This document shows positions 43,983-55,420 of a stretch of DNA of 64,000 nt, one piece after another. The stretch's first letter is position 1. Every line of letters begins with the position of its first letter. The DNA lies in contig NC_083393.1 of the NCBI RefSeq assembly GCF_030864355.1, positions 1,984,001 through 2,048,000 of the forward strand, written 5' to 3'. Below the pieces are notes generated by a model, which searched no databases, was not told the DNA's origin, and was given only the letters and a program-made list of their open reading frames with translations. Made by a program: the position numbers and the translations under genes. The stretch comes from Cutaneotrichosporon cavernicola (Eukaryota; Basidiomycota; Tremellomycetes; Trichosporonales; Trichosporonaceae).

Positions 43983-46031
43983 ATGCCACGCCGCCGCCCC
44001 TTCTCCGCTAAGCAGAAGAAAGAACAAGTACAAGCCAAGCGCGCACTCAAGCGCGGCGAGGATATCCCGACTCCTACGCGGCGGCGCCCTCCCTCCAATT
44101 CCCCCAGGAAGGTGGCCTCGCGCGTCGCCCTCGAATCACGCTTCGTCACCCTGCCTCCCGGCTTCCTCGACCGCACTCGCGACGCCGCGTACGCCGATAC
44201 CCTTCCACGTCCCCTTCCCCCCTCCGCGTCCCTCTTCCCTCTAGACCTCCTTACCCGACCCTCGAACTTGTCTGTCCCTGCCCGCCCGAAATTTCGGTAC
44301 GGTCAGACGAAGAAGGAAGTCGAGCGGAACGAGGAAGGTGTATTTCGCAAATGGCTGGCCTCTACCCGGGCAGAGGTGACTGAATGGATGGAGACGTCAT
44401 TGGAGGAGGGAGGAGAACCGCGCAGTCCGAGCTGGTTCGAGACCAACCTCGAAGTATGGCGCCAACTGTGGCGGGTCGTCGAGTCTTCGTCTATCCTCTT
44501 GCTGTTGATCGATAGCCGCGCACCACCGCTCCACTGTCCCCCCTCCCTCCGGACATACTTGCGCGCGCTTAAACCAAGAAAGGAGTTCGTACTTGTTCTC
44601 ACCAAGGCCGATCTAGTCGACTCGGCAGCCTTAGAGGGATGGCGAGCTTGGCTAAAGGATTGGTGGGGAGGCGAGGCGCAGGTCGTTAGCGTGACTAGCT
44701 ACGATCTGGGGCTCATGTACGCCGATAAGCGGCGGCATAGGCCGGCAATTCCGAGTGCGTCAAGGAAGGCACTAGTCGATGCCTTGAGGGAGGCGCATGG
44801 ACGTCTACTCGCTCCGCCCGAATGGGCGCGGACGGATGAGAAGAAGCTCGCGGTGTGGCGGCCGAGCGTACGGTCTGTTGTGGACTGGGACGTTCTGGCA
44901 GCGGGTCCGGCTCCTCCGGCCAGAGGAAACGGGAGGCGCGGAACTCCTCGGGAGGGCTCTGAGCCTGAGGATGCTGTGGAGGAGGAGGGGGAGGAGGAGG
45001 AGGAGGAAGAAGAACATGACAAGGAGACTGATGAGAGGCCCACCCGCGACCCCGAAGTCGAACCCCTCACGATCGGTCTCATCGGCCAACCCAACGTCGG
45101 CAAGTCGTCCCTTCTCAACGCACTGCTTGGTACGAACAGGGTACGCGCGTCCAAGACGCCAGGGAAGACGAAACATTTCCAGACGATCTTCTGGGCCAGT
45201 AAGCAAGTCAAGATTGTCGATTGTCCGGGCCTCGTGTGTCCCAGCCCGGCACCGATGGAACTGCAAGCTATGGCTGGGAGTGAGTCGAGCCAGCGGCTCA
45301 GCCGACGGCTGGGGCCGGCGAGAGGTTGCCCGGGCAGAGAGCTGGCGAGAGAGCGAGGGCGGCCGGCGAGAGGCCAGCAAGGTAGTATTGACACCAGTCC
45401 TCCCTATCTCCCAAATCCCTTCGCTGCCAGCATGCACAGCCTTCGTGGCCCGCCATATGCCGCTCGAGGATATCTTCAGGGTCCCACGGCCTAAGCAAGA
45501 GGACGACATTGATTTACGGACGTGGCGCGGACCGAGGCCAACCACTCCCAAGAAGAATGCTGGGTGGACAGCCGGCGAGATCATGGACGCGCGGGCTTTG
45601 GACCGTGGATTCTGTATGTATAGCAAAGAAGGGGCTGACTGAAGTGACGGCCAAGGGTGGGCGGCCGGATGCCAACCGGGCTGCTAATGGGAGTGAGTAG
45701 CTGTAAGACTGGGCTGATCTCAGTGTTGCGGTCTGTGGCCGATGGACGGGTGCGGTGGGGTTTCTACCCGCCTGGCAGAGAGGGACAGGCGGGAGTTGGG
45801 GTGTGGCTTGGAGGGAATCCAGATTTGGAGGCGTTGGGAGATGAGAGTGAGAGCGAAGAGGAGGAGGGTGGTGAGAGGGAGGATGAGAAGGAGAGCGAGG
45901 CGAGGAGCGAGGGAGATGAGGACGAGGAGAGCGAGGACAGCTTCGTGAAACAGAACCAGCGCAGTTTCTTTGCTGCGTTGAGTCTCGACGAGAGCGAAGG
46001 GAGCGAGGGGAGCGAGAGTGACGTGAACTAG
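43983..46031 (+). CDS. GNL1-type circularly permuted GTPase
   Basis: Exons 43983-45279, 45398-45613, 45645-45692 and 45724-46031, 622 aa. The MMR1/HSR1 family is recognisable by permuted GTPase motifs: G4 VLVLTKADLVD (about residue 203) comes before G1 IGQPNVGKSSLLNALLG (about 367) and G3 IVDCPGLV (about 410). The start PRRRPFSAKQKKEQVQAKR and the end AKGGRPDANRAAN...LRSVADGRVRWGFYPPG are those of GNL1. An acidic insert (EEEGEEEEEEEEHDKE) sits before G1 and an acidic tail follows. Likely nuclear or nucleolar, in ribosome biogenesis, by family. Exon 3 is only 48 nt, between two 31-nt introns, the shortest in the window. An earlier in-frame codon exists but 43983 follows a CACC context and fits the family N-terminus. 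Confidence 0.9.
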
Positions 46032-46121
46032 ACCATAGACCCAGCGGGGCATAGACTAAACATGTACCTGGTCTGTCATGTCGGGACTGATTCTGTCCTC
46101 TATAGCTTACATTCCATCGTC

Positions 46122-46375
46122 TCAGTCATCTCTCTGACGGCTTCTTGGCGGCCTTGTCCGCGGTCGGATGACGATCTCAAACTCGCGCTCGACGAGGGCC
46201 TTGGTCTCGTCAATGTGAGCCAAATTGACTGAGATGTGGCTATCGTCGTCGACTGGGTCAGCGATCTTCTTCCTTAAATCCACTGCCTTCTGGTATTGAG
46301 GCGGGGTCAACTCACGGACGCGGAGAACAAACTTGTTCCCGTCACCCTCGTCGATAAAGTATGGTAGTGATCAAT
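46122..46375 (-). pseudogene. 5'-truncated duplicate of the neighbouring Sm-like gene
   Basis: It matches the last part of the gene at 46630-46983, in the same orientation: IDEGDGNKFVLRV, a 63-nt intron (46253-46315) at the same place with the same first eight bases GTGAGTTG, then DDDSHISVNLAHIDETKALV against the parent's VDESHVLVKSVFVEELKGLL. The parent's start and Sm1-like half are absent and no upstream exon could be found. Intron retention points to DNA-level duplication, not retroposition. A very short expressed gene cannot be excluded. Confidence 0.65.
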
Positions 46376-46629
46376 TGCAGGAACTGGTCAACCTTCTTCG
46401 TTGTAAGTCGTGAATAAACAGGCAGGAGGAACAAGTTGATACGAGGTTAGCAACGAGCGAGTGCGGAAAGTTGATGATGATGTGAGGAGATACAGACGGT
46501 GAGTACACCATTCATGTATCGATACTGGTATACATACAGATCTACTCTACCCTGCATCTCACTATTGAATGCGCAATCCCGCATCCCGCAATCCTGCCGG
46601 TCAGCCCAGCCCACTGAGGAATTGAGCAA

Positions 46630-46983
46630 CTAACACGCCGCCGGGTCCGCAACATAAGTGTTCTTCTCAAGTTCAGCCTGCAGGAGCCCCTTGAGTTCCT
46701 CGACGAAAACGGATTTGACAAGGACGTGCGACTCGTCGACTGCGGTTAGCCCGCTCTCCCAGCCCCTCCTCCACAACCCCCATCCTTTGCTCCTGGATTT
46801 AACCCCACCGGACCCAGGAGGCTGAGCCGGATGCCGCAACTCACCATCACGCATCACAAACTTGTGCGATCCCGGCCGTCCCTCATCGAGATGCAGGATG
46901 ATCTGTTTCGCCGCGCTGTCGCACGCGATCAACGTGCCGCTCATGACGCGCACGCCGTATGGGTCTGCGCCGGCGTATGACAT
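46630..46983 (-). CDS. small Sm-like protein, unknown
   Basis: Exons 46983-46845 and 46739-46630 around a 105-nt intron, 82 aa. The segment VRVMSGTLIACDSAAKQII has the look of an Sm1 motif (strand, Gly, strand, Asp, strand), and FVMRDVDESHVLVKSV could be the Sm2 half, so a single Sm-like fold is plausible. The last ~25 residues are helical and charged (FVEELKGLLQAELEK). Candidates are LSm-like or Gemin-type accessory proteins; I cannot name it. A truncated sister copy lies directly downstream at 46122-46375. The first ATG at 46983 gives the shortest leader-free N-terminus. Confidence 0.72.
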   Translation of the reverse strand: MSYAGADPYGVRVMSGTLIACDSAAKQIILHLDEGRPGSHKFVMRDGELRHPAQPPGSGGVKSRSKGWGLWRRGWESGLTAVDESHVLVKSVFVEELKGLLQAELEKNTYVADPAAC

Positions 46984-47472
46984 GGCTCAGAAGGGTAGCG
47001 AGCTGGCGAGCTGAAAGCGGAGGATCGCGAGGAGGCAAAGAGGTGACCTGGAGAAAATCAGTATCCGTGACTGACGGAGCGATGGATAACGTCCTGTTGT
47101 TTTTGGAGTTGACAAGTCGAGTTGCAGGTTGGGTGGCAATTCGCACGGAACCAAATCCCACTCGGCCTCCACTTCCGCCTCCACCGGTCATAGATGACAG
47201 CCGATCACATCGGGGGTGAGAGTGAGAGTGGGCAACAAGTTGCGGCAGTCCGTAACCGTTGCCTCAACTGATCTGTGCAACACAAGTCTCTTCTCTAGAT
47301 CTCTAGCTTCTCTCTTCGTTGCATCCATCTATCTGCTACCAAAGATCCTAGTCCCTCAAACAGCTGATCACCAACTGCGCTTTCGCTTCCACCGCTTCCA
47401 CATTCAAACGTTCACTCATCGCCTTCCCTCCAACCCCCACACCTGCCCTACCGGCTCGCTTCGTTCACTGCC
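46984..47472. other. divergent intergenic region
   Basis: Promoter region between the Sm-like gene (minus) and OHCU decarboxylase (plus). The last 150 nt are pyrimidine- and CA-rich; no gene. Confidence 0.45.
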
Positions 47473-48178
47473 ATGTCCTACCCCGCACAACTCGACTTTG
47501 CAACTGTCACCGACGCCGAGCGCCTAACCGCCCTCCTAGGCAACCTCTTTGAGCCGACGCCCTCCCTGCGCCGCGTGCTAGTCCCTGCCGTCCTCTTCCG
47601 CGCATCCACCAACCCACCCAAATCGTACAGCGCACTCGTTGATCTCTGTGCCGAGATCGGGGACGGATGGGACTGGGATACAAAGGCCGAGTTCATCCAG
47701 GGCCACCCGGTTATTGGGGAGGTCAAGGGGCTCAGCGCGCACTCTAGTAAGGAGCAGGGAAGTGGGACGCCCAAGGTTGTTCTGGACCGGTGAGTCGAGG
47801 TTGGGTTGGGAGAGCCACAGACGAAGCGTTGTAACCCTTGCCTCTCGCACACCACGCCGCCAAACCGCTCACACCAGCCTCGCCCACCTCAATGCCGTGT
47901 ACGAGGCTGTCTGGCCCGGACTGCGTTTCATCACTTTTGTCGCTGGACGGCCGCGCGCCGTTATTGTCAATGAGATGGAGGCCAACATCGGCATCCCCAC
48001 GTCGCCGCAGCCTCTGCCCGACAACTTTGCCACTAACGAGCCCGCCGTCGGCTCAAGGACTGTCAAGAACCTCACCCGCGACAAGTACGGAGACGCGTGG
48101 AAGAAGGAGTGCGACCGCGCACTGGTGGACGTGTGGCGGATCGGGCATGCGCGGCTCGGCAACATGGGCCTCAAGTAA
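47473..48178 (+). CDS. OHCU decarboxylase (uric acid degradation)
   Basis: Exons 47473-47789 and 47878-48178, intron 88 nt, 205 aa. This enzyme turns 2-oxo-4-hydroxy-4-carboxy-5-ureidoimidazoline into S-allantoin, the third step from urate, usually in peroxisomes. Seen: the active-site His in FIQGHPVIGEVKGLSAHSSKEQ taken as two pieces (GHPVIG, then SAHSSKEQ), and LAHLNAVYEAVWPGLRF followed by ITFVAGRPRAVIVNEME, where fungal members carry GRPR. The C-terminal VDVWRIGHARLG ends the helical bundle. No clear PTS1 at the end (GLK). Junction CG/C restores Arg. Neighbours do not belong to purine breakdown. Confidence 0.85.
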
Positions 48179-50349
48179 TTCTTGGGGGTGTATTGGTATG
48201 CATCTGGTTTGAAGGTTCTAGGTTTGCCTTGCTTGAAGGTTCTAGGTTTACCTTGTAGTGTTTGCAGCGTTACGTGGCTTGAGGAACATGGATTCTGTTC
48301 GGCGGGTGAAACATTAACGGTTGCGCAAAGGTCTTGCAAGGTGCACCGTACCTGCAACTCTCAGTGCATTGCGTACTCTTTTCCCACAATTGGGGCCCCT
48401 CCCACATCTTCTCATCGAGACCATGGCCTCACTAAATGGGATCTCTGGGCTTTGCAGCCCTCCCCCAGCACACTCTACACACAGCAACGCGCAGCGCTCC
48501 CACGTACGCCTTACCGCAAAGTCGCGAGCACGTAGCTCTAGGCACAGCCTCTTCACGGACACGGGCGCACGCGCTTGGCGCGCGATACACCACACGCAGT
48601 GTGTGCAGCTCACATCCTTACCCGACGCTAACACCGTTCGTGACGGCCACAACCCGTCGACCAGGCAGCTGCCCCTCAGCAGAATCACACGGGACATTGG
48701 CAGCGCGGTCCTTGCCTTGCGGCTTCCTGGCCCACCGAGGTGGCCAGCGGTGCGGAGTACGCTCAGGGCCTGACACCGGGGTGGGGGGTTTAAGAACTGG
48801 GTGTCAGAAGCGAGAGGTGAGGAAGGAAGGCGAGGAAGGAAAGGGAAGGAAGGTGGTGCGGAAGAGAACCACTCGGGATGGTCCAATTGGACCTGGATGG
48901 TGCAAGGCAGAGTTGACAAGTCAAGTAGCTCAAAAGGTCCCAATAAAACCATGAGCGGATGAATGGACAAGTGCGTGACTGAGTCACGCGTTGGTTGGAG
49001 AGCGGAGACCAACCTTAGGGTTAGGAGCCTTCGACTTGCGCCGAGGCCGGGGGGGCCAGTCCCATGCTCTTCTTTTATGCGTCTCTGGGGCAGACGAAGA
49101 AGCACAAGCCGGGCAAGGGCTGCGGTTTACGGCTTGCGAGACGGCGCAGTGGAGAGGGGGATTGGATATGAGCAATGAAGAGAAAGGAGAATTGTTGTTT
49201 GTGAGGGTTGAGTGTAGGTCAAGTGTCCAATCCTCTGCCCCTAACGGATTCAAGAATCAAAGGCCCAGAGGATCAAAAGTGCGACGCCTCACTGAATAAC
49301 TTTAGTCTCTCTGGGCCTTGGATCCCTTTTCACTCCCTTTGCTCACCATTAGAAGCTACATATGCACATCCAGCCACGATAACACGTGTCGCCTAACGTC
49401 ACATGTTTGTTTGTCTTGACAATGAGCGCGTTCCTTTTGACATTGCTATTGGGGGCCCGGAGGAGGCGTCGTACTTTGTCACTAACATTTCAAGTCCCTG
49501 GAGCCTGGCAATGACCCAGCGATGTGGGGTGGATGATTGGGAGCCTAGGTCTAGGATGAAACTTGAGCTGAAAGGCAGGGTAAAGGAATTGTGCATAGGA
49601 GTGGCGTCGTCAGATGATAAAAGGGAGAAGGAAGGGATCGAGCAGAGGGGACTAAGGGGGATGGTAGGGGTTAGTGTAGGGAGTATGATATTTCAACAAG
49701 TGAATGGGGAATGGGGTTTTCTGTAGTTTGATTCAGTCACCTTTAACCCTTTAGACATTCAACTGTTGAGATTGTGGATCCTGGAACTGGAGCCGAGGGA
49801 TTCCTTCCCCGACTAGTCTATTAATTAGACGCATTGCTGCACGTTCTGAATCGCCTTTCTAACATCGTTGACATAAAAATATACAGGGCAAACTTGACGC
49901 CTTCCGCTGTCCCGCTCAGCCGTTTGTAGAGCGTCGACATCACCTCCCTTCAACCATCCCTACTTACCTCCTCCTACCAGCTCCTACCCTCCTACCCTCA
50001 GCCGTTACTTTGTTCATCAACTACTACTCGATCCTTGATCATTCCTTTGAATTGTACTTTCTTGCGCGGGTCTTTCAACTAGGACTCACTCTCTTTTTTC
50101 TTCTCATCCTCTACCACTTGCACACCCTAGTTGCTGGAACCGGAGCACGGCCTTTACCCTCCCCATTATTGCTTTTGTTTCGGCATTCCGCCAGGGCCCA
50201 AAACCCACTTGGCCCCTTCCCCATCCATCGCCATCTCCGCCCCCGCCATCAGCTGCCGCTGCAAAGTCGGAGCGTTTCACAGCGCCAGTCAGGCAGGCTG
50301 TCGGCTGATCTGGTGTGGTTTGGTTTGATTCTGTGGGAGCAAAGATCCT
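48179..50349. other. gene-poor region
   Basis: 2.2 kb without a supported gene. Contains a 22-nt direct repeat (48209-48230 and 48233-48254) and a TTAGGGTTAGG at 49014-49024. The last ~450 nt are pyrimidine-rich and are probably the leader and promoter of the RhoGAP gene. Confidence 0.5.
48209..48254. repeat. 22-nt direct repeat, two copies
   Basis: Two copies of a 22-nt unit starting TTGAAGGTTCTAGG, one base different, 2 nt apart, just behind the OHCU decarboxylase stop. Confidence 0.9.
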
Positions 50350-53300
50350 ATGGTGTCCGTCACGAGTGCGTTGGCCATTCGTCGACCACGCGTCACTTCA
50401 ACCTCAATTGCAGCACCTTCCTCTCCTGCACCATCCATTGATCATCCTTCCTGCTTTGCGTGTGCGCCCATGTCATCTGCTTCTTCCAAGCCATCACCAA
50501 AGCCCATATCACACCTGTACACACCTTCTCAAACGCCCTCGGCACTATCCCTCGTCGCCCAGACCCGACGCTCCACACTGTTACCCCGAGCGGAATCGCT
50601 GCGCCACCGAATTTCCATCCGGCCAACCGTGGCGCCAAGTGCCGGCAACGGCAGTGGCAAGAATCTCCCGACGCAGCCAGTGTCAATCACTTTGGCAATC
50701 GATCACCCACACATTGTGTCTTCATCTCCTCTCTCATCTCTCGATCCCCCACAATCCCCTCCCGCATCCCCGCCACCACCTCCGTCGAGCTATCCACATC
50801 GTAACAGCACTTTGCGCCGCGGATCCTCCCCAGACGACGACGACGACAACCATCCACGCGCAAGCAAGGGCTTGGTCCACAAGGCCGCCGCGGGCCGCAT
50901 CCTCAACGGTCACCGAAAGCCACCCCACCCCCCCACCACGCCTCTCCCTCTTCTCGCAACCCTCATGGCTTCTGCGCCAGATGCGGGCGGCAAGGCCCTA
51001 GCCCCACCGCCTTCTACGGCTCAACCGAAGAAGGACCCAGATGAGCTGGCAGAGGGGCCCAAGCGTCAGACCTCAAACGGCAGTACCACCCACCAAATCG
51101 ACGTCCGCGAAGCGCTCAGCAAGTGCGTCGACCCGTCCATGGCATGGAGTATGCAGTTCTGGGTCACCATTGCGGACCCATTGGTAAGTGTGGGAAGCAA
51201 ACCAATCCCCAAGCAGTCCCAGGCTAACGGCATTAGACCCGCGATGTCTTCTTTGCGTGTCCAGCATCAGGTATGTTGTCCATCATTGACGCGTCGGAGT
51301 GTACCGCTTACCGCCCTAGGCCAGTGCAGCTGGGAACCGCCTGTTGGCGCATTTGTGTAAGTTGATCGCCCCGGTATGCAATGCAGAACGCGTCCTGACC
51401 CTGCAGTGTGCCTCGCTCCCCGGACGGAGAGTGGTGGGAGTTAGCAGACCCATCGCGCGACAACCAGAGCTATTATTATAGTGCGTTGAACAAACACAGG
51501 AACCCATCCATGCGCTGGCTGACTTGTCAGATACTTTAACCTGCGTGACACAGTGGAATCGGCCGGATGGCGACGCCTTTGTTATCCCGCTGGGATTGAT
51601 GCAGGTGGGTAACCTTGATCGGAACCAAAGCCCTAACAAGCTCAGCGCAACGAACTCTCTTCGCGACCGCCATCCCTGCACCGCGATTCGACAGAAAGCG
51701 ATACGATTGTCTCTACATCCAGCTCCATCCAACCTGCCATCTCGTCGTCTGGACACCGCGAGCAACTCTCTCTCCCCATCGCGACCTCGACGGCGAGCTC
51801 CAGCGGACCCTTGACGCCCATCCCAGACGACGCGCCCATGCCCGATCGGCCCCCGGGCCCGGCACACGATCAGCAGGGCAGCTGGTGGGGAAGGCGTCGT
51901 GGAAGACGTCTTCTCAGTCGCTTGAGCAAGACCAACCTCAAGACACCAGACCGCAGCCCATCTCTCACCAACGGCGGCACCACTCACCACACCGACCACT
52001 CTCCCGCACTTTCAAACTCGAATGGTTTTGTGGCGTCACCCCCGGGCTCCCCGTCAATGGATGACGGGAGCTTCAATGACCCTGTCAACCTCGTCCTCCA
52101 GCCTGCATCCCCCACATCCGCTGCATACAACCTCGAGAACTTCTCCACCGACAACTTTGCGGACCGCTATTTTGCCAGCCGCCGCTCCGGCGTGCTGCGC
52201 CAGCGCATGTCGCTCGAGCAGATCATGGAGTGGCAGCGCGCGCCGATCACGTCGCCACTCTTGGTGCTTTCCAGGTCATCCGTACAGGACGCGGTCACGA
52301 CTTTCAAAGTCATCCAGCATGTCATGGGTGACCGCGACCGGCACGTCACGGACGCTAGACTGCAGCACATTCCCACCGCGTCCGTGCTGTCTCTTCGCTC
52401 AACGTCGCGCCCCGGTGACCCGAACGATGCGAAGGATGAGAAGACGGTCATCCTCGAGGAGATTCGCTGGATGATTCAACTGGGTGTTGGCAGAGTCGAG
52501 ATGCGCGACGAGTTGTTTTGCCAGCTCATGAAGCAGCTTACGCGCAACCCGGACAACGACAGTACGGTGCTTGGCTTCCAGCTGTTCTGCGTGTTTGTCT
52601 CCGCGTTCGGGCCATCCAAGTCGTTTGAGCCGTTTGTCCGCTCATTCCTGATAGGCAAGCTGGAGCGCACCGATTTTGGTATTGGCGTCATGTCCAAGTG
52701 TAAGCTTCAGTGACGACGGCCCCAGCTGACAGCAGTCTGCCTTACTCGCTTAGATACCTGGTCGCAGAAAGGCGGTCGTGGCCGCGTTCTGAGCACGGCC
52801 GAGATCGAGCACGCGTCGGACGCGGCGTTTTACCCGTCCGTATACGCACAGACGCTCGAGACAATCATGCAGCGTCAAGAGGGCGCGTACCCCGAACTGC
52901 GCATCCCCATTATCCTGCCGTTCCTCGCGGACGGCATTCTCGCGCTGGGCGGTACAGAGTCGGAAGGAATATTCCGCGTGCCAGGGGATAATGATGTGAT
53001 ACAGCACCTCAAGTCACGCATCGACCGCGGGCAATACCAACTCAGCGGGATCACGGATCCGCACGTCGTCGCGTCGCTGTTCAAGATGTGGCTACGAGAG
53101 CTTGAGGACCCGTTGATCCCTACAGTGATGTACGAGACGGCACTCGAGGTGTCGAGGAGCGTCGACCATACGATTCTCTTCCTCAAGAAGCTGCCGAACC
53201 ACAACCGCAGAGTCTTGTTATTCGTCATCTCGTTCATCCAGCTCTTCCTCGATCCAGAGGTTGTTGCCATCACCAAGATGACGCCACGCAACCTCGCGCT

Positions 53301-53580
53301 GGTGTTGGCGCCCAACATCCTCCGGACGCCAGATGAGTCACTTTCGGCTGCGTTTGCCAACTCGGGCTACGAGTGCCAGTTTGTCCTGAACCTTTTGCTG
53401 CACCTCGACCCACCCTCTGTCGACCCGGACTACGTGCCATCACATGGCGGCGGTGCATCTGGGCGAGGATCGCTCGACTCGCAGCGCTCGGAGCGGTCGG
53501 CATTGTCGGGCGACGTCTCAGTAGATATCTCTGGGCATCACGCAGGCGAGCACAGCAGCAGGGAGAACGAGGCGCGCTAG
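50350..53580 (+). CDS. WW-MyTH4-RhoGAP protein (ARHGAP39/Vilse-like)
   Basis: Seven exons: 50350-51183, 51237-51270, 51320-51356, 51407-51480, 51531-51604, 51646-52699 and 52736-53580; 983 aa. After a Ser/Pro-rich N-terminus come two WW domains built from tiny exons (DVFFACPASGQCSWEPP about residues 281-297, then YYYNTLTCVTQWNRPDG about 322-338), a basic disordered linker, a MyTH4 domain (about 465-650, with MRDELFCQLMKQLTRNP) and a RhoGAP domain (about 715-900) with the Arg finger in ESEGIFRVPGDND and LAPNILR. MyTH4-RhoGAP proteins switch off Rho/Rac GTPases at the cortex and can bind microtubule motors or tubulin. Rho specificity is not visible. The start is uncertain: 50470 is an alternative ATG. 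Confidence 0.9.
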
Positions 53581-55420
53581 TGCTGATTGTGTAATTTACA
53601 GTATGTTTTTTTTTTTGGCTCGTCGGTGTGCACGTATGCCGACAGGGCCGTTTGTACATCTATCTGGGGATGCAGTGTGCTCCGCGTCCCCTATTGGGTA
53701 CATGGGTGCAGAGGCTGTGGAAAAGAGGGATTCCAAGATACTAATCAGCTGGATCCGTGCCTCCAGTGGCCACGACAATTGGAGCAGCTCAAGGCAGGTA
53801 GGCTGCGCAGGTTAAGCTCCAAACTCACATTACATTACTCTTATATCATACTATCTAACCTCTTGAGCCGCACACCATCTCATCTCCGATGGAATTGAGC
53901 TTCGAAGCTGTTCTCATAATGTTACTGGATCCCTCTGTAGCTCGTATCAGCAATCCGGTCCAAACTGGCAACCGACCAAGTGAGCTCCCGCTTTCCTTCC
54001 CGCTCCCGCATATGTTTACATGACTACATGTCTAGATACATGTCTACTCGCCCCCCTGGGATTCGCAGCTAGCCAGTCCCGCTTCTAACCGGCTTCCAGC
54101 CATCAAGCTTACTTGATCGTTTTCCGCCGATTCCGCAGAGTTGGGTTTTAAAGCAAAGCTCAGAACCGCAAAACTTTGGGCCACTAGTAGCTTTGGAGCT
54201 TACGACTACGGGCTAATGACATTAGACTCTGGTGTATTTGCATTGTTCCCACACTGCATACTCTGGGTAAGCACATTACATCTCTGCCTACTATCTGCAT
54301 ATACTCTGTGTCCATCTCGTCAGCATTACGTGTGCCATGCGCCATGCAACGTCTCCTACAGAGTCATAAGCCAACTCGGAGATTTCTGGCATCCATTGCG
54401 TCTCCAACCTACGACTTGAATACCAAAGTCGGATGTTTCCAGTGTAGAGTGTAGTTTGTTTTAGAGTCCTCTGACTGCAACCATGATCAAAACAGGTTGT
54501 CAAGGGATTGACCGTGGTGTGCGTTTGATATCTAGGGGTTCAGGGTCATGATTGAGTCTCAAGTGTGCATCCCCTGTGCCCGGTTTCAACCCCTGAGTAT
54601 TTGTTATGTTCCATGACGACCACTACAAGGCCATAATTGAGTCATATTAGGGGCCGAGTTTGTTTGTAACAAAACTACAGTACCCAAAAATAGTTTTAGA
54701 CTAGGAGAGCTTTTGAGAGAGCTAAAGAGGTCCAACTAAAGTAAGTGGTTGCCGTAAATGCCGTACTCTTCCCCCCCGGCCCCCCTCTTGAGATGTAGAA
54801 AGCTAAAGGAAACTGAGTAACTGGGGTAACTGCGGGCAAGCTGAGGGCTGAGGGGTAACTGAACAGTGCCTACTACTCCAACCATGGCTAGCTAGCTGCC
54901 CAGACGACCTAACATAACGACCGTGCCCAAGTTGCCAAGTTATAGCACATGGCCCACTACAACCCACCACAACCCACAACTCACCCAGCAACACTCTGTA
55001 CCCATACCAAGTTGGGCAGTTGACCACATCCTTTGTCAACCATCTCCATTTCACTTGTCATCTCCTATCTCTCCCTCTATCGACACTGGCTGTCCCTCTC
55101 TTTCTTGCCGACCTTTCCTTCCCTCGCTTCGCCAGCGCCGACCTTGTGTCCATCTTCCACTTGCACTTCTAGTGCCTTATCCTCACCTCTTATCTTCGGA
55201 CCCGACTTGCTTAGCCCTCATTCCCCCATCCCTCATCCCCCTTCCCCTCATCTCCTCATCTCTTGGCATCGGCATAGCGCCTCCCCTTCACACAGCCAGC
55301 CGCGCTGGCTCTATCCGCTTATACTGGCGACACGCAGACTCGCGCGCAGCGCAGCGCACACGCATCCAGCGTCCAACCTAACCTGCTTGGCCTTGTCCAC
55401 TTCCCACGCAACCACACACA
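53581..55420. other. gene-poor region
   Basis: 1.8 kb with no supported gene. A T10 run (53606-53615) lies behind the RhoGAP stop. The segment 53900-54800 is AT-richer and holds only short frames; 55000-55400 is a pyrimidine-rich leader for the next gene. Confidence 0.5.

Noticed and set aside
48314..49105. 263-codon minus-strand open frame in a gene-poor region
   Set aside because: No domain, no codon bias and no promoter context; also open in several other frames because the region lacks stops.
49218..49295. Possible tRNA-like arms on either strand
   Set aside because: No full cloverleaf, no A/B box pair and no acceptor stem; no tRNA gene is supported anywhere in the window.
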